Shown: positions 20,732 to 33,503, counted from the stretch's first letter. The stretch is DNA of 64,000 nt from Rosenbergiella australiborealis (GCF_018494035.1 NZ_JABBFO010000001.1:372001-436000); one strand, 5' to 3'. Notes: a model not told the origin generated them from the sequence alone. Numbers and translations: made by a program.

Positions 20732-21880
20732 TTGACTAAGTCAGCAATTTTGGTTCTGGAAGACGGAACCGAGTTTCACGGCCGGGCGATCGGCGCATTG
20801 GGATCGGCAGTTGGAGAGGTCGTTTTCAATACATCAATGACCGGTTATCAAGAAATCCTTACTGATCCTTCCTACTCTCGCCAAATCGTCACTCTTACTT
20901 ATCCCCATATCGGTAATGTCGGTACTAATCCTGCTGATGAAGAAGCCTCTTCAGTTCATGCTCAAGGTCTTGTTATCCGTGACCTACCGCTAATTGCCAG
21001 CAACTATCGTAGTACCAATGATTTATCGTCCTATCTAAAACAACATAATATCGTGGCCATTGCGGACATTGATACGCGTAAACTGACTCGTCTTTTACGT
21101 GAAAAAGGTGCACAAAATGGTTGCATCGTTGCTGGCGATAATCCAGATGTAGCATTAGCTTTACAGAAAGCGAAGGCCTTCCCTGGATTAAAAGGGATGG
21201 ATTTGGCCAAAGAAGTCACAACGCCTGAACGTTATAGTTGGAAGCAGGGAAGTTGGACATTAGAAGATGAATTACCGGCTGCGCGTGATGACGCAGATCT
21301 ACCCTTCCATGTCGTTGCTTACGATTTTGGTGCGAAACACAATATCCTACGGATGTTAGTGGATCGTGGATGCAAGCTGACTGTCGTACCGGCACAAACC
21401 TCTGCGAAAGAAGTCCTAGCGCTCAATCCTGACGGTATCTTCCTATCAAATGGCCCAGGGGACCCTGAACCTTGTGACTATGCGATTAGCGCGATTCAGG
21501 AATTCCTGAAGACTGAGGTCCCTGTATTTGGAATCTGTTTAGGTCACCAACTTCTCGCCCTCGCCAGCGGTGCTAAAACCGTAAAAATGAAGTTAGGCCA
21601 TCATGGTGGTAACCACCCCGTTAAAGATTTCGATAATAACGTTGTGATGATAACGGCTCAAAACCACGGTTTTGCCGTAGATGACCAGCAACTGCCAGAC
21701 TGCTTGCGCGTCACCCACCGTTCATTGTTTGACCAGACGGTACAAGGGATCCATCGCACAGATAAACCAGCATTCAGCTTCCAAGGTCACCCAGAAGCGA
21801 GTCCTGGCCCGCACGATGCGGCACCGTTATTTGACCACTTTATTGAACTTATTCATGCTTACCGTAGTGCAAAAGCATAA
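20732..21880 (+). CDS. carA: Carbamoyl-phosphate synthase small (glutaminase) subunit
   Basis: CarA releases ammonia from glutamine and channels it to CarB for carbamoyl phosphate, the precursor of arginine and pyrimidines. The class I glutaminase triad is visible: the Cys in [16 protein letters not shown] and the His and Glu in [13 protein letters not shown]. The start is TTG at 20732 ([18 protein letters not shown]), with TGGAGGA just upstream and a length of 382 residues exactly as in E. coli, which also uses UUG. The frame extends to an ATG at 20705, but that codon lies inside the operator region. It is cotranscribed with carB 14 bases downstream. Confidence 0.97.
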   Translation: MTKSAILVLEDGTEFHGRAIGALGSAVGEVVFNTSMTGYQEILTDPSYSRQIVTLTYPHIGNVGTNPADEEASSVHAQGLVIRDLPLIASNYRSTNDLSSYLKQHNIVAIADIDTRKLTRLLREKGAQNGCIVAGDNPDVALALQKAKAFPGLKGMDLAKEVTTPERYSWKQGSWTLEDELPAARDDADLPFHVVAYDFGAKHNILRMLVDRGCKLTVVPAQTSAKEVLALNPDGIFLSNGPGDPEPCDYAISAIQEFLKTEVPVFGICLGHQLLALASGAKTVKMKLGHHGGNHPVKDFDNNVVMITAQNHGFAVDDQQLPDCLRVTHRSLFDQTVQGIHRTDKPAFSFQGHPEASPGPHDAAPLFDHFIELIHAYRSAKA

Positions 21881-21894
21881 TCAGGAGAGAAGCA

Positions 21895-24800
21895 ATGCCA
21901 AAACGTACTGACCTCAAGTCTATCCTGATCTTAGGGGCTGGCCCAATTGTTATTGGTCAAGCCTGTGAATTTGATTACTCAGGCGCACAAGCCTGTAAAG
22001 CGTTGCGGGAAGAAGGTTACCGGGTCATTCTGGTTAACTCTAACCCGGCAACGATCATGACTGATCCTGAGATGGCGGATGCCACTTATATCGAGCCGAT
22101 CAATTGGCAAGTCGTAAGAAAAATTATCGAGAAAGAACGCCCTGATGCCGTGCTACCGACGATGGGTGGCCAGACGGCACTGAACTGTGCATTAGAACTT
22201 GAGCGCCAGGGTGTGCTTGAAGAGTTTGGTGTTACGATGATCGGTGCGACGGCGGATGCGATTGATAAAGCAGAAGATCGCCAACGCTTCGATAAAGCGA
22301 TGAAAAAAATTGGCTTAGACACTGCGCGCTCCGGTATTGCCCATAATATGGAAGAAGCGCTGGCTGTTGCCGAAGATGTTGGTTTCCCCTGTATTATCCG
22401 TCCTTCCTTTACGATGGGAGGCACCGGTGGCGGTATCGCTTATAACCGTGAAGAATTTGAAGAGATCTGTGAACGTGGTTTAGATCTCTCTCCGACCAAT
22501 GAGTTATTGATTGATGAATCGCTTATTGGCTGGAAAGAATATGAAATGGAAGTGGTGCGCGACAAAAATGATAACTGCATCATTGTTTGTTCGATTGAAA
22601 ACTTCGATGCGATGGGTATTCATACCGGTGACTCTATTACGGTTGCCCCCGCGCAGACGCTGACTGATAAAGAATACCAAATTATGCGTAACGCCTCGAT
22701 GGCGGTGCTGCGTGAAATTGGTGTTGAAACCGGTGGCTCAAACGTACAGTTCTCCGTTAACCCGGAAAACGGACGTTTAATTATTATTGAAATGAACCCA
22801 CGGGTTTCACGTTCTTCCGCCTTGGCGTCCAAAGCAACAGGTTTCCCAATTGCTAAAATTGCTGCAAAGTTAGCGGTGGGGTATACCCTAGACGAATTGA
22901 TGAACGATATTACGGGTGGTCAAACGCCAGCTTCGTTTGAACCGTCTATCGACTATGTCGTTACCAAAATTCCACGTTTTAACTTTGAAAAATTCGCAGG
23001 AACAAATGACCGTCTGACAACGCAAATGAAGTCTGTCGGCGAAGTGATGGCGATTGGTCGCACTCTGCAAGAATCTATGCAGAAAGCATTACGTGGCTTG
23101 GAAGTCGGCGCAACGGGCTTTGATCCGAAAGTGGATGCCGATGATGCCGAAGCCTTGACGAAAATTCGTCGTGAATTGAAAGATGCGGGCGCCGATCGTA
23201 TTTGGTATATCGCTGATGCTTTCCGTCACGGAATGTCTGTCGAGGGTGTTTTTAACCTGACCAATATCGATCCGTGGTTCCTCGTACAAATTGAAGAACT
23301 TGTTCGCTTAGAAAATCAAGTGACTCGCGGTGGTGTACAACTGTTAACAGCTGATTTTCTGCGCCAACTAAAACGCAAAGGCTTTGCCGATGCACGTTTA
23401 GCAACCTTGACTGGTGTAGCCGAAGCGGAAATTCGTAAACTGCGTCAGCAATATAATTTATACCCTGTCTATAAACGTGTTGATACCTGCGCGGCTGAAT
23501 TTGCGACGGATACTGCTTATATGTATTCGACCTATGAAGAGGAATGCGAAGCTCAACCCGATACTGATCGTGAAAAAATCATGATTTTAGGTGGTGGGCC
23601 AAACCGTATTGGTCAAGGTATCGAATTCGATTACTGTTGTGTCCATGCGGCCTTAGCATTGCGTGAAGATGGTTATCAAACCATTATGGTTAACTGTAAC
23701 CCAGAAACGGTATCAACCGATTATGATACTTCTGACCGCCTCTACTTTGAACCCGTGACTTTTGAAGATGTGTTGGAAATCGTCCGTATTGAGAAACCGA
23801 AAGGGGTTATTGTCCAGTACGGCGGGCAGACACCACTCAAATTAGCCCGTGCGTTAGAAGCGGCAGGTGTTCCGGTGATCGGAACCAGCCCGGATGCGAT
23901 TGATCGTGCAGAAGACCGCGAACGCTTCCAACAAGCCGTTGACCGCTTAGGCTTAAAACAGCCAGCGAATGCCACGGTGACAGCACTTGAGCAAGCAGTT
24001 GAACGCGCAGCAAACTTAGGTTATCCGCTTGTCGTTCGTCCTTCTTACGTGTTGGGCGGTCGGGCTATGGAAATCGTTTATGACGAGCAGGATTTAAAGC
24101 GCTATTTCCAAACGGCAGTTTCTGTTTCAAATGATGCGCCGGTTCTCTTAGACCGCTTCCTCGATGATGCTGTTGAAGTTGACGTGGATGCGATCTGCGA
24201 TGGTGAACGCGTATTAATTGGCGGCATCATGGAACATATCGAACAAGCCGGAGTTCACTCAGGTGATTCAGCATGTTCACTTCCTGCTTATACCTTGAGC
24301 AAAGAAATTCAAGATGTAATGCGTAAGCAAGTTGAGCAACTGGCTTTTGAACTGAACGTTCGTGGCTTGATGAATGTACAGTTTGCGGTTAAAAACAACG
24401 AAGTTTACTTAATTGAAGTTAACCCACGTGCTGCACGTACTGTCCCTTTTGTTTCTAAAGCGACAGGGGTACCGTTAGCGAAGGTAGCTGCTCGGGTCAT
24501 GGCGGGTAAAACACTTGCTGAACAGGGTGTAACCGAAGAAGTCATCCCACCGTATTACTCTGTAAAAGAAGTGGTATTGCCCTTCAATAAATTCCAAGGG
24601 GTTGACCCAATCCTTGGGCCTGAAATGCGCTCTACAGGCGAAGTGATGGGTGTGGGGCGTACGTTCGCAGAAGCGTTCTCTAAAGCGATGCTCGGTGCTC
24701 AAGCGATCATGAAAAAGCAAGGCCGTGCGTTACTCTCTGTACGCGAGGGTGATAAAAAACGCGTGGTAGATTTAGCCGCGAAACTAGTAAAATTCGGCTT

Positions 24801-25119
24801 TGAATTGGATGCAACGCATGGTACCGCAGTCGTCTTGGGTGAAGCGGGAATTAATCCTCGTCTCGTCAACAAGGTTCACGAAGGTCGTCCACATATTCAA
24901 GACCGTCTGAAAAATGGTGAATATGCTTACATTGTGAATACGACTGCAGGTCGTCAAGCGATTGAAGATTCACGTCTCATCCGTCGTAGTGCGCTGCAAT
25001 ATAAAGTTCACTATGACACCACCATGAACGGTGGCTTTGCAACTGCCATGGCGCTTGATGCAGATCCTACTGAGCGGGTAATCTCTGTACAAGAGATGCA
25101 TGCTGAGCTTAAAGCTTAA
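21895..25119 (+). CDS. carB: Carbamoyl-phosphate synthase large subunit
   Basis: CarB joins bicarbonate, ammonia from CarA and two ATP to make carbamoyl phosphate. The protein of 1074 residues (E. coli 1073) is an internal duplication. The first half starts [20 protein letters not shown] and has an ATP-grasp with [12 protein letters not shown]. The second half starts near residue 555 with [19 protein letters not shown] and has [13 protein letters not shown]. The C-terminal allosteric domain (UMP, IMP and ornithine in E. coli) covers about residues 936-1074. It is preceded by AGGAGAGAAGC. Confidence 0.98.
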   Translation: MPKRTDLKSILILGAGPIVIGQACEFDYSGAQACKALREEGYRVILVNSNPATIMTDPEMADATYIEPINWQVVRKIIEKERPDAVLPTMGGQTALNCALELERQGVLEEFGVTMIGATADAIDKAEDRQRFDKAMKKIGLDTARSGIAHNMEEALAVAEDVGFPCIIRPSFTMGGTGGGIAYNREEFEEICERGLDLSPTNELLIDESLIGWKEYEMEVVRDKNDNCIIVCSIENFDAMGIHTGDSITVAPAQTLTDKEYQIMRNASMAVLREIGVETGGSNVQFSVNPENGRLIIIEMNPRVSRSSALASKATGFPIAKIAAKLAVGYTLDELMNDITGGQTPASFEPSIDYVVTKIPRFNFEKFAGTNDRLTTQMKSVGEVMAIGRTLQESMQKALRGLEVGATGFDPKVDADDAEALTKIRRELKDAGADRIWYIADAFRHGMSVEGVFNLTNIDPWFLVQIEELVRLENQVTRGGVQLLTADFLRQLKRKGFADARLATLTGVAEAEIRKLRQQYNLYPVYKRVDTCAAEFATDTAYMYSTYEEECEAQPDTDREKIMILGGGPNRIGQGIEFDYCCVHAALALREDGYQTIMVNCNPETVSTDYDTSDRLYFEPVTFEDVLEIVRIEKPKGVIVQYGGQTPLKLARALEAAGVPVIGTSPDAIDRAEDRERFQQAVDRLGLKQPANATVTALEQAVERAANLGYPLVVRPSYVLGGRAMEIVYDEQDLKRYFQTAVSVSNDAPVLLDRFLDDAVEVDVDAICDGERVLIGGIMEHIEQAGVHSGDSACSLPAYTLSKEIQDVMRKQVEQLAFELNVRGLMNVQFAVKNNEVYLIEVNPRAARTVPFVSKATGVPLAKVAARVMAGKTLAEQGVTEEVIPPYYSVKEVVLPFNKFQGVDPILGPEMRSTGEVMGVGRTFAEAFSKAMLGAQAIMKKQGRALLSVREGDKKRVVDLAAKLVKFGFELDATHGTAVVLGEAGINPRLVNKVHEGRPHIQDRLKNGEYAYIVNTTAGRQAIEDSRLIRRSALQYKVHYDTTMNGGFATAMALDADPTERVISVQEMHAELKA

Positions 25120-25130
25120 GTCTAATCAAA

Positions 25131-25160
25131 AACGGCCTCGCAATGAGGCCGTTCTTTTTT
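25131..25160 (+). terminator. carAB terminator
   Basis: The perfect stem AACGGCCTC/GAGGCCGTT (25131-25139 with 25145-25153) is followed by CTTTTTT. It lies 11 bases after the carB stop. Confidence 0.93.
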
Positions 25161-25184
25161 CCAAATTCTAATTTCTTTTGCCTC

Positions 25185-25213
25185 TCGACTAACGTCATTG
25201 CTTCTCGTATGAT
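25185..25213 (+). promoter_or_regulatory. folA promoter
   Basis: The -10 TATGAT (25208-25213) has a -35 TCGACT (25185-25190) at 17 bases. It lies 29 bases before the folA start. Confidence 0.55.
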
Positions 25214-25242
25214 TGCGCGTCTTTTATGCAGAGAGCACCACT

Positions 25243-25734
25243 ATGTTAAGCCTAATTGCCGCGATGGCAATCGACCGTATTATCGGTAATGAAAATCAAA
25301 TGCCGTGGCATTTACCTGCCGACTTCGCTTGGTTTAAACAGCAGACTCTTGGTAAACCGATTATCATGGGGCGTAAAACCTTTGAGTCCATCGGGCGTCC
25401 GTTACCAGGGCGTAAAAATATCGTTATCAGTCGCCAATCTCAGCCCGCACAAGAGGGGATTTTCTGGGTAACTTCTGTGGAGCAGGCTTTAGCTGCTGCA
25501 GGAGAAGTTGAAGAAATTATGGTTATTGGTGGCGGAAATCTTTATCAGCAATTCCTGCCTTATGCCCAAAGACTATATTTGACTCATGTGGATGCTGAGA
25601 TTGAAGGGGATACACAATTCCCGGAATACGATGCCGATCAGTGGGAATCTGTCTTTAGCGAATTCCGGGATATGGATGATGCAAATTGCTATGGTCTATG
25701 TTTTGAGATCTTAGAACGACGTCAAGAGTGTTAA
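25243..25734 (+). CDS. folA: Dihydrofolate reductase
   Basis: FolA reduces dihydrofolate to tetrahydrofolate with NADPH and is the target of trimethoprim. The N-terminus [20 protein letters not shown] resembles E. coli. The acidic catalytic residue is in [13 protein letters not shown] (Asp near residue 27), and the NADPH-binding [17 protein letters not shown] follows. The length is 163 residues (E. coli 159). An ATG at 25213 would add 10 residues but overlaps the promoter -10, so 25243 is preferred. It is convergent with apaH. Confidence 0.96.
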   Translation: MLSLIAAMAIDRIIGNENQMPWHLPADFAWFKQQTLGKPIIMGRKTFESIGRPLPGRKNIVISRQSQPAQEGIFWVTSVEQALAAAGEVEEIMVIGGGNLYQQFLPYAQRLYLTHVDAEIEGDTQFPEYDADQWESVFSEFRDMDDANCYGLCFEILERRQEC

Positions 25735-25759
25735 GGATACCGATATAGAGATATCCTTT
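25733..25759. terminator. Convergent terminator between folA and apaH
   Basis: The stem AAGGATA/TATCCTT (25733-25739 with 25752-25758) overlaps the folA stop codon and ends just before the apaH stop. It is AT-rich and moderate in strength. Confidence 0.5.
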
Positions 25760-25764
25760 CCCGA

Positions 25765-26592
25765 TTATTCATCGGCCTTCGGTTGTAATGAGGGCTGATG
25801 AAAGTAGCGACCATCTTCCCAGCGTAACAGTGTTAATTCTCCCCCCCAACAACAGCCGGTATCAAGTCCGATAATTTGAGTCGGCGTTCCTTTTCTCTCT
25901 AACGATGCCCAGTGTCCAAAGACAATCGTGTAGCCATCGGGTATTTGTCGTGGAATATCGAACCAGGGTTTTAAGGGCGGAGTCGCTGCGTCAGGTTTTT
26001 CTTTACAAATCATATCTAACTGGCCGCCCGGAAAGCAGTAACGCATACGCGTCAAAGCATTAGTACTGAAGCGTAAACGCGCAAGCCCGGTGAGATTTTC
26101 TGACCAATTGTTAGGCATATCACCGTACATGGCATCCAGTAATAGCGGATAACTATCACTCGCTAATACTGCTTCGATATCCTTTGCACAGCGTTGAGCT
26201 GTGTCTAAATTCCACTGCGGAGTGATTCCAGCATGTGCCATGATAATTTTTTTATCATGGTCAATTTGTAGTAAAGGCTGACGCCGTAACCAATTAATCA
26301 ATTCGTCGCAATCTTTAGCATCAAGCAAAGGATTTAAGCGATCTTTTGTCTTATTCTTACTGATCCCAGCAAAAACCGCTAATAAATGTAAGTCGTGATT
26401 CCCTAAGACGATACGTGCTGAGTCACCCAAGGACTTGACTTTCCTTAGCACATTTAAGGAATCAGGACCTCGGGCAACAAGATCACCGGTTAACCACAAT
26501 TCGTCATGGGCGGGATCAAAATTGACTTGTGCAAGGAGAGCACAGAATTCTTGATAGCAGCCATGAATATCGCCGATTAAATAGGTACTCAT
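25765..26592 (-). CDS. apaH: Diadenosine tetraphosphatase
   Basis: ApaH hydrolyses Ap4A symmetrically to two ADP and also removes Np4 caps from RNA in E. coli. It is a calcineurin-like metallophosphoesterase with its metal motifs in order: [10 protein letters not shown] (residues 7-16), [13 protein letters not shown] (about 34-46) and [12 protein letters not shown] (about 62-73). The length is 275 residues. It is the last gene of the minus-strand run lptD-surA-pdxA-rsmA-apaG-apaH, 27 bases after apaG, as in E. coli. Confidence 0.97.
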   Translation of the reverse strand: MSTYLIGDIHGCYQEFCALLAQVNFDPAHDELWLTGDLVARGPDSLNVLRKVKSLGDSARIVLGNHDLHLLAVFAGISKNKTKDRLNPLLDAKDCDELINWLRRQPLLQIDHDKKIIMAHAGITPQWNLDTAQRCAKDIEAVLASDSYPLLLDAMYGDMPNNWSENLTGLARLRFSTNALTRMRYCFPGGQLDMICKEKPDAATPPLKPWFDIPRQIPDGYTIVFGHWASLERKGTPTQIIGLDTGCCWGGELTLLRWEDGRYFHQPSLQPKADE

Positions 26593-26619
26593 CTTTTACC
26601 TTTGAGACAAAATTTAAGC

Positions 26620-26997
26620 TTAGTGCAATGCGCCGTCTACGGCTAATAGAAAAATAGGGATAGGTGCTTTAAATTCGCTCCCATCTTCATTTCTCATGAG
26701 ATAGTGGCCTTGCATCGTGCCAACGGGGGTTTCTAACATCGCGCCGCTTGTGTATTGAAACCGTTCACCGACATTAAGATGAGGTTGTTTACCGATGACA
26801 CCTTCACCTTCAACTTCGATAACTTTTTCATTACCATCAGTAATTAACCAGTAGCGCTCGAGGAGTTGCACGGGTTGGTGGCTCTGGTTCTCAAGGGTGA
26901 TGGTGTAGGCAAATTGATACTGATTAGCTTCCGGCGCTGAGTGCGCCGGAAGATAGTGAGTTGTCACACTTATTACCACTGCAGTGTTCTCTGACAT
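26620..26997 (-). CDS. apaG: ApaG domain protein
   Basis: ApaG is a small Fn3-like beta-sandwich protein of 125 residues. Its biochemical role is unclear, with metal-ion-related effects (Co2+, Mg2+) reported in enterobacteria. The conserved strand segments FAYTITLENQSHQPVQLLER and VGTMQGHYLMRNEDG are present. The ATG overlaps the rsmA stop as TAATG, which indicates translational coupling. Confidence 0.95.
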   Translation of the reverse strand: MSENTAVVISVTTHYLPAHSAPEANQYQFAYTITLENQSHQPVQLLERYWLITDGNEKVIEVEGEGVIGKQPHLNVGERFQYTSGAMLETPVGTMQGHYLMRNEDGSEFKAPIPIFLLAVDGALH

Positions 26998-27824
26998 TAT
27001 TCCTCACGGCTTTGCTGAGGCGGGTTTTCTGCCAACCAAAGCGCAAGCTGACAATATTGGGCAACCGTGACATTTTCCGCACGCAGTGTACCGTCGATAC
27101 CAAGCTGTTCTAACACATCAGCACTAAAAAGATGACCCAGACTATTACGCAATGTTTTACGCCGCTTACCAAAAGCCTCAAGGGTAATACGACCCAGTAC
27201 GCGGACATCGACCTCTGGGTAAGGCGACTGTGAGTAAGGGACTAAACGCACAACAGCGGAGTCGACTTTTGGAGGAGGGGTAAAGGCATGAGGAGGCACT
27301 TCTAATACCGGAATAACTTGGCAATAATATTGCGCCATTACGGTAAGACGTCCATAAGCTTTACTATTAGGGCCAGCGACTAGGCGATTTACTACCTCTT
27401 TTTGCAGCATAAAGTGCATATCTTTAATCGCTTTGGTGAAGCTAAAAAGATGGAACATCAGAGGCGTTGAAATATTGTAGGGTAAGTTACCGAATACGCG
27501 TAGCGATTGGCCTTTTTGTTCAGCCAATTCACCAAAGTTAAACGTCATCGCATCTTGCTGAAAAATCGTTAACTTAGGACCTAGAAAAGGATGGGTTTGT
27601 AAGCGTGCTGCCAAATCGCGGTCTAATTCAACCACGGTTAGAGCGTCAAGTCGCTCACCGACAGGCTCGGTTAATGCTCCGAGTCCAGGGCCAATTTCCA
27701 CCATAGCATCCTGTTTGGTCGGATGAATAGCGGCAACAATGCTTTCAATAACATAGCTGTCATTGAGGAAGTTTTGTCCAAAACGTTTGCGGGCAAAATG
27801 GCCCTGATGTACGCGATTATTCAT
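26997..27824 (-). CDS. rsmA: 16S rRNA (adenine1518/1519-N6)-dimethyltransferase
   Basis: RsmA (KsgA) dimethylates two adjacent adenines in helix 45 of 16S rRNA late in 30S assembly. The SAM loop [14 protein letters not shown] is near residues 42-55, and the N6-adenine methyltransferase motif [14 protein letters not shown] near 113-126. The N-terminal [14 protein letters not shown] is typical. The length is 275 residues (E. coli 273). It overlaps pdxA by 8 bases at its start and apaG at its stop. Loss of KsgA gives kasugamycin resistance in E. coli. Confidence 0.97.
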   Translation of the reverse strand: MNNRVHQGHFARKRFGQNFLNDSYVIESIVAAIHPTKQDAMVEIGPGLGALTEPVGERLDALTVVELDRDLAARLQTHPFLGPKLTIFQQDAMTFNFGELAEQKGQSLRVFGNLPYNISTPLMFHLFSFTKAIKDMHFMLQKEVVNRLVAGPNSKAYGRLTVMAQYYCQVIPVLEVPPHAFTPPPKVDSAVVRLVPYSQSPYPEVDVRVLGRITLEAFGKRRKTLRNSLGHLFSADVLEQLGIDGTLRAENVTVAQYCQLALWLAENPPQQSREE

Positions 27825-28809
27825 TACTACTCTTAATCATAGTGATAGCAAGGCGAAGGGCAGTGATAAAGCTCCCTGTATCCGCCTGATGTGTGCCGGC
27901 TAAGTCGAGGGCGGTGCCATGATCGACTGAAGTCCGGATAAAAGGTAAGCCGAGTGTAATATTAACGGCACGACCAAACCCCTGATATTTCAGTACTGGG
28001 AGTCCTTGATCGTGATACATCGCGAGTACGGCATCGGCATGTTGTAAATATTTCGGCTGAAACAAGGTGTCTGCGGGTAGTGGGCCACTCAGCCGATAAC
28101 CGGCATGACGTAATTCGGCCAATACTGGTTCGATAACATCGATCTCTTCACGACCCATATGCCCATTTTCTCCGGCATGAGGGTTCAGCCCGCTTACTAA
28201 GATGTGCGGATTATCAAGACCAAATTTGCTACGCAAATCACGATGTAGAATCGTAATGACCTCGCGCAAACTTTGCCGGGTAATGGCGGCTGAGACGTCT
28301 TTTAACGGGAGATGAGTCGTAGCGAGTGCAACACGTAACTCTTCTGTCGCAAGCATCATCACGACACGAGAAGTTAACGATCGTTCGGCAAAGAACTCGG
28401 TATGGCCAGTAAAGGGAATGCCGGCATCGTTAATAATCCCTTTATGTACGGGGCCTGTGACTAAGGCATCAAACTCACCGTTGAGGTTACCATCACAAGC
28501 GCGCGCGAGTGATTGTAAGACGTACTGACTGTTCGCGCTATTAAGTACACCCGGCGTTGTCGTTTCCGCTAAGGTGATAGGGCAGAGAGTCAGGCTCCCC
28601 GCAGCTTGGGGCTGTGCCGGTAAATGTGACCGATAATCATGTAGAACCAGCGGTACATTCAATTGGTTGGCTCGTTGAAGAAGTAACTGGCGATCGGCAC
28701 AGACTACCAGTTCTGCAGGCCAGGCCTGCTGTGCTAATTGCACAATCAGGTCTGGACCAATCCCGGCGGGCTCGCCGGGAGTTATCGCGATACGAGGGAT
28801 CTTAGCCAT
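27817..28809 (-). CDS. pdxA: 4-hydroxythreonine-4-phosphate dehydrogenase
   Basis: PdxA oxidises 4-phosphohydroxy-threonine in the DXP-dependent pyridoxal phosphate pathway. The substrate segment [11 protein letters not shown] is near residues 134-145. The three metal-binding histidines fall in [25 protein letters not shown] and [16 protein letters not shown]. The length is 330 residues (E. coli 329). Its ATG overlaps the end of surA by 8 bases. The PLP made here is the cofactor for ThrC and for the class III enzyme in this window, a general link only. Confidence 0.97.
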   Translation of the reverse strand: MAKIPRIAITPGEPAGIGPDLIVQLAQQAWPAELVVCADRQLLLQRANQLNVPLVLHDYRSHLPAQPQAAGSLTLCPITLAETTTPGVLNSANSQYVLQSLARACDGNLNGEFDALVTGPVHKGIINDAGIPFTGHTEFFAERSLTSRVVMMLATEELRVALATTHLPLKDVSAAITRQSLREVITILHRDLRSKFGLDNPHILVSGLNPHAGENGHMGREEIDVIEPVLAELRHAGYRLSGPLPADTLFQPKYLQHADAVLAMYHDQGLPVLKYQGFGRAVNITLGLPFIRTSVDHGTALDLAGTHQADTGSFITALRLAITMIKSSNE

Positions 28810-30097
28810 TAGGATCTAAGATTTTGACATAAGCTGAAGCACGCTCTTCTTGCATCCATGATTGCGCTTCTTCGGCAAACTTACGGTTGAATAGAATACG
28901 GTAAGCCCTGTCTTTCTCTGCTTCATCGGTTCTATCGACTTGGCGTGTACCCAACAATTCAATCAGGTGCCAGCCAAACGAAGAGCGAACCGGTTGGCTT
29001 AATGTATTTGGCGAAAGGTGCATTAATGCATCACGGAACGCTGGGTCATAAATCGTCGGTGAAGCCCAACCTAAGTCACCGCCTTGGTTAGCTGAACCGG
29101 GGTCATCTGAATATTGACGTGCAGCATTGGCAAAAGTCGTTTTACCACTGCGAATATCAGCGGCAATTTGCTCAATTTTAGCGCGTGCTTGAGCATCATT
29201 CATGATCGGTGATGTTTTGATCAGAATATGGCGAGCATGCACTTCAGTGACGGAAACATTTTTGCTTTCGCCACGCATATCGTTAACTCTCAGAATATGG
29301 AAGCCAACACCTGAGCGGATTGGACCAATGATATCGCCTTTTTGCGCGGTGCTGAGTGCTTGGCTAAATAGGGAAGGGAGTTCTTCAATTTTTCCCCATC
29401 CCATATTGCCGCCTTTCAGTGCTTCAGGTGCAGCAGAATAGGTCACGGCCATTTTTCCAAAGTTAGCGCCGTTACGCAGTTCACCCACCAATTTTTTCGC
29501 TAAATCTTCTTCATCATCCACCTGTTGCTGGGTAGGATTTTCAGGGAGAGGCAGCAAAATCATACTCAGGTTCATCTCAGTACCTGGAACATTCTGAGCG
29601 GCGACCTGTTTGGCTAAAGCATCGACTTCTTGGGGCAGAATAGTAATACGACTGCGTACTTCATTATTTCTGACCGCAGCTATCGTCATTTCATGGCGGA
29701 TTTGTGTACGGTATGTCTGATAGTTCATGCCGTCGTAGGCTAAACGACTACGTAGTTGATCCAACGTCATATGGTTTTGATCCGCGATATTTTGAATCGC
29801 TTCATCTAACTCTTGGTCACTGATCGTGACACCTGCGCGTTGACCTTGCTGCATGATAATACTGTCCATGATCTGACGCTCAAGGATCTGATGACGCAGT
29901 GTCGCATCATCCGGCAATTGTTGACCGGCTTGACGTGCTTGGCTCTTGACTGACGCCATCATATTATCTACATCACTTTCTAGTACCACACCGTTGTTAA
30001 CAACGGCTGCAACTTTATCAATGACCTGAGGTGCAGCAAAGGCAACGCTTGCATTCGCCATTAAGGCACCTAGCATCAGGAGTTTCCAATTCTTCAT
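28802..30097 (-). CDS. surA: Periplasmic peptidyl-prolyl isomerase SurA
   Basis: SurA is the main periplasmic chaperone for outer-membrane proteins, including LptD encoded just upstream. A Sec signal peptide ends at VAFAAPQ (cleavage after about residue 21). The N-terminal SurA_N chaperone domain with [17 protein letters not shown] follows, then two parvulin domains at about 170-270 and 282-380. The second contains [18 protein letters not shown] and [14 protein letters not shown]. The length of 431 residues matches E. coli (428). It lies 54 bases after lptD. Confidence 0.97.
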   Translation of the reverse strand: MKNWKLLMLGALMANASVAFAAPQVIDKVAAVVNNGVVLESDVDNMMASVKSQARQAGQQLPDDATLRHQILERQIMDSIIMQQGQRAGVTISDQELDEAIQNIADQNHMTLDQLRSRLAYDGMNYQTYRTQIRHEMTIAAVRNNEVRSRITILPQEVDALAKQVAAQNVPGTEMNLSMILLPLPENPTQQQVDDEEDLAKKLVGELRNGANFGKMAVTYSAAPEALKGGNMGWGKIEELPSLFSQALSTAQKGDIIGPIRSGVGFHILRVNDMRGESKNVSVTEVHARHILIKTSPIMNDAQARAKIEQIAADIRSGKTTFANAARQYSDDPGSANQGGDLGWASPTIYDPAFRDALMHLSPNTLSQPVRSSFGWHLIELLGTRQVDRTDEAEKDRAYRILFNRKFAEEAQSWMQEERASAYVKILDPNG

Positions 30098-30151
30098 ACA
30101 TTTTCCATCGTTAAGACCGCAATGCGGAAATTACCGGTTATCGACTAATGA

Positions 30152-32509
30152 TTAAAACGTTGGCTGATAAGGGATAATTCCCTGAGTCCGCATTTCTGCG
30201 GTGCCTAAACCGTAGTTAGTCCCTAATCCTCTGAACTCAATATTAAATGAGATTTGATTATCGTACTGACTGGTATTGTTTTGCCAGCCATTGATTTTCC
30301 GTTCATAACCTAAGCGCACCGCATAGCAGCATGAGCTATATTGGACACCAAGCAGCTGTTCCGCAGGCTTACTGTTACGAGTATCGTAGTAGTAAGCCCC
30401 GACGACTGACCACGCATCGACAATTGGCCAGCTGGCGGTGCCCCCAACTTGAGATATCCCATTCTTATAAATTGCGCTCGTTGCATAGACAGAGTTGTTC
30501 ATCGCACGGGCGATATATTCAGGACTGCTATAGCGATAGCCTAATTGTACGACGCGATCATTGTCTTGGCGGTATTCTATACTCGCATTACCTTGAGCTA
30601 CGCTATTGAGGTGGGTGTCATACTGTAACCCCCCGCGTAACCCCCACTGATCAGTCATACGCCAATAGGTGTCTCCTGCCCAAACAATCGTGCCTGTATC
30701 GCTATCATCTGTCGTATCACCCGTCCGAGAACGTGTGAAAGCGTAGATTTGACCTATAGAAGCATTAAAACGTTCAACTAAATTTTCATCATAGATGCGG
30801 GTCGTGACACCGGTCGCTAACTGGTTAGTCGATGCAATACGATCTAATCCACTATAAGTACGGTCACGGAAGAGGCCCGTATAGTCGGTTTGCAGTAACG
30901 TGGAGTCGTACGGATAGATATTGCTTTGATTACGATAAGGGGTATAGAGATACTGAACACGCGGCTCCAACGTCTGAGTATAGCCTTGCGCCCAGTCCAT
31001 ATCGCGGTCAAAGACAAGTTTGCCATCCACTTTAAACTGCGGCAGCGTCCGGTTGACAGAGCTTTTTAAATTATAATCACCGCCATTAGGAAGCTCGTCG
31101 GCGTGCTGTAAGTTATCTTGCTGGTAGTGAGTTGCCAGCAATTTTGCTTCGGTATTTAAACTTGCCCAGCCATTAGAGAGCGGTAAATCAATGGTGGGTT
31201 CGATATGTAGTCGTGTGGCGCTCGGTAAGCGTGAATTGGTATTCGTAAAGCGAGCAAATTGACCGTACACATGTGTATCAAAGGGGCCAACATCATTTTG
31301 ATAGAGGTTGACATCCAGTTGTGGCAGGGTGCGGTAAATACTGGTGTCTAACTTATTGAAAGTTTGGAAATCGCGCGTTGAAAGTGTCGCATCCCAGTTT
31401 TTATCTGCATAGCCTAAACTGAATTTTTGATCAGCGTAGCCGTCGGTTGAACTGTAATATTTAGAGGTGAGATCATTAAAATAGTATCGGTCGCTAACCT
31501 TGGTGTAGTTCGCGTTAAAGCGCCAATGCTGATCGTAGACACCACTGTGTTGCCAATAGAATAACCAACGTTTTGAACTGTCGGAGTCCGAAAGGCCACG
31601 TGCACTTTTTTGTTTGTCGTACTGGCTGTCTGATCCTAAATAATCAAATTCCATCAAGCCCGCACCGATGGTCGATAAATATCGGAATTCATTCTGTAAC
31701 TGTGTGCCCCGTTTACTCATATAGTGTGGAGTAATGGTGGCGTCCATTTGCGGGGCAATGTTCCAGTAATAGGGCAACATAAACTCGTAGCCATTTTTAC
31801 TGTCATATTTCGCATTAGGAATAAGAAAACCAGAACGGCGGCGGTCACCAATTGGCATTTGAAGGTAGGGGCTGTAAAACACAGGTACTGAGCCGATTTT
31901 AAAACGAGCGTTCCAAATTTCGGCAACCTCTTCTTGACGGTCTTCAATAATTTCAGAGCCTACAACACTCCAGCTGTTGGTGTTGGGTAAACAGGTGGTA
32001 AAACTACCCTTTTCGAGGATAGTGTAGCGGTTATTACCACGTTGCTTCATTTCCGCACCGGTACCTCGACCTTGGCGGTCGACCATTTGGTAATTACCGT
32101 CCCAGACATTGGTATCTTTGGTATTCAGGTTAGACCAGGCTTTGGGGCCTTTTAAAATAACCTGATTATCGTCGTAATGAACATGGCCCAATGCATCGAC
32201 TGTTCGCGTCGGTGTTGTTTGTCCGGCGGCTTGTCGCTGATGGAGCTGAACTTGGTCAGCAAGAAGTCGACTGTTACCTTGATTAACGTCTACCTTACCA
32301 GTAAAAACAGCGTCATCCGGATAGTTGCCCTTAACACTATCGGAATGGATAGTGACTGGTTGAGTATTCGGATCGCTGTTGACCAGCGGACGGTTATAAG
32401 AAGGCACGCCCAGCATACATTGCGACATCAGATCGTCAGCAAGCGAATACTGGCTGTATAGGGCTGTTCCAATCATAGTGGCCAGCAATGTAGGTAGTCT
32501 TTTATTCAT
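30152..32509 (-). CDS. lptD: LPS-assembly outer-membrane protein LptD
   Basis: LptD is the outer-membrane beta-barrel that, with LptE, places lipopolysaccharide in the outer leaflet. A signal peptide ends near YSLADD. The periplasmic OstA/LptA-like domain follows (about residues 50-200, with [20 protein letters not shown]), then a large barrel. The four cysteines needed for the nested disulfides in E. coli LptD are all present: Cys31 (MSQCMLG), one in [11 protein letters not shown] and a CC pair in [12 protein letters not shown]. The length is 785 residues (E. coli 784). It is first in the minus-strand operon and divergent from djlA. Confidence 0.97.
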   Translation of the reverse strand: MNKRLPTLLATMIGTALYSQYSLADDLMSQCMLGVPSYNRPLVNSDPNTQPVTIHSDSVKGNYPDDAVFTGKVDVNQGNSRLLADQVQLHQRQAAGQTTPTRTVDALGHVHYDDNQVILKGPKAWSNLNTKDTNVWDGNYQMVDRQGRGTGAEMKQRGNNRYTILEKGSFTTCLPNTNSWSVVGSEIIEDRQEEVAEIWNARFKIGSVPVFYSPYLQMPIGDRRRSGFLIPNAKYDSKNGYEFMLPYYWNIAPQMDATITPHYMSKRGTQLQNEFRYLSTIGAGLMEFDYLGSDSQYDKQKSARGLSDSDSSKRWLFYWQHSGVYDQHWRFNANYTKVSDRYYFNDLTSKYYSSTDGYADQKFSLGYADKNWDATLSTRDFQTFNKLDTSIYRTLPQLDVNLYQNDVGPFDTHVYGQFARFTNTNSRLPSATRLHIEPTIDLPLSNGWASLNTEAKLLATHYQQDNLQHADELPNGGDYNLKSSVNRTLPQFKVDGKLVFDRDMDWAQGYTQTLEPRVQYLYTPYRNQSNIYPYDSTLLQTDYTGLFRDRTYSGLDRIASTNQLATGVTTRIYDENLVERFNASIGQIYAFTRSRTGDTTDDSDTGTIVWAGDTYWRMTDQWGLRGGLQYDTHLNSVAQGNASIEYRQDNDRVVQLGYRYSSPEYIARAMNNSVYATSAIYKNGISQVGGTASWPIVDAWSVVGAYYYDTRNSKPAEQLLGVQYSSCCYAVRLGYERKINGWQNNTSQYDNQISFNIEFRGLGTNYGLGTAEMRTQGIIPYQPTF

Positions 32510-32690
32510 ACGCGGTATCTAAGATTCCGTTAGTTCTGGCAAGGGGCCAGCAGTCCGATAAAGAGTAACTTACCGAAAGTATCAGCGCCAGCGATAATCG
32601 TGATTAAGCTGGTTTAGCGATAGGCGGTTTAGTGAATGACGGGTATGATAATCGAAAATGAAAATATTAGCATGGCGAATTGAGGAGTTT

Positions 32691-33503
32691 ATGCGCTACC
32701 GAGGCAAAGTAATTGGTTTTCTATTAGGGCTATTTTCCGGTATTGGATTTTGGGGAATTATTGGTGGGCTGCTCCTCGGACATCTTATCGATTCAGTGAT
32801 GGCTAATGCTGGGCTGGGCTTCAAAAATAATGCGAATTCGCGACAGAATTTATTCTTTATTACGACCTTCCAAGTGATGGGGCACCTTACTAAATCTAAG
32901 GGGCGCGTGACAGAGGCTGACATCCAGTTGGCGTCAAGCATTATGGATCGTATGCAGCTACAAGGCGAGGCTCGACAACTGGCACAACAAGCCTTTCGTG
33001 AAGGGAAACAATCCGAATTTCCTCTGCGGGATAAATTACGGCAATTCAGACAAGCCTGTATGGGGCGTATTGATCTGATTAAAATTTTTCTGGAAATTCA
33101 GATCCAAGCCGCACTGGCTGATGGAGAGCTACACCCTAACGAGCAACAGGTTCTCTACATTATCGCTGAAGAGTTGGGGATTTCTCGCCAGCAGTTTGAT
33201 CTGTTTATTAGCATGATGACTGGCGGTAATCATTTTGGCCAACAAGGATATTCCCAGCAAAATAGCGGTTTTCGTTCTGCCTCGCCAGGGCCAACATTAG
33301 AGGATGCTTGCTCTGTACTGGGTGTTTCAGTCCAAGATGATGCGCTAACGATAAAGCGTGCTTACCGCAAGTTGATGAGTGAACATCATCCCGATAAGTT
33401 AGTGGCAAAGGGGTTACCGCCAGAGATGATGACTCTTGCAAAAGAGAAGGCGCAGAAGATTCAATCCGCTTACGAGCTAATTCGTACACAGAAAGGATTT
33501 TGA
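32691..33503 (+). CDS. djlA: Membrane-anchored co-chaperone DjlA
   Basis: DjlA is a type III inner-membrane J-domain protein that stimulates DnaK and can activate the Rcs system in E. coli. It has a single N-terminal membrane segment with glycine-rich faces (residues about 8-30). A TerB-like helical domain with [18 protein letters not shown] follows, then a Gln/Gly-rich linker. The C-terminal J domain has HPD in [15 protein letters not shown]. The start at 32691 follows GAGGAG and matches E. coli, so the ATG at 32658 is not used. The length is 270 residues. Confidence 0.95.
   Translation: MRYRGKVIGFLLGLFSGIGFWGIIGGLLLGHLIDSVMANAGLGFKNNANSRQNLFFITTFQVMGHLTKSKGRVTEADIQLASSIMDRMQLQGEARQLAQQAFREGKQSEFPLRDKLRQFRQACMGRIDLIKIFLEIQIQAALADGELHPNEQQVLYIIAEELGISRQQFDLFISMMTGGNHFGQQGYSQQNSGFRSASPGPTLEDACSVLGVSVQDDALTIKRAYRKLMSEHHPDKLVAKGLPPEMMTLAKEKAQKIQSAYELIRTQKGF

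Noticed and set aside
20533..20739. Possible 68-residue gene upstream of carA
   Set aside because: It spans carAB promoters P1 and P2 and the ArgR boxes and overlaps the carA start; the protein resembles nothing I know.
32510..32600. Sigma-E promoter for lptD
   Set aside because: Known for E. coli lptD, but no -35/-10 pair with correct spacing could be read here with confidence.
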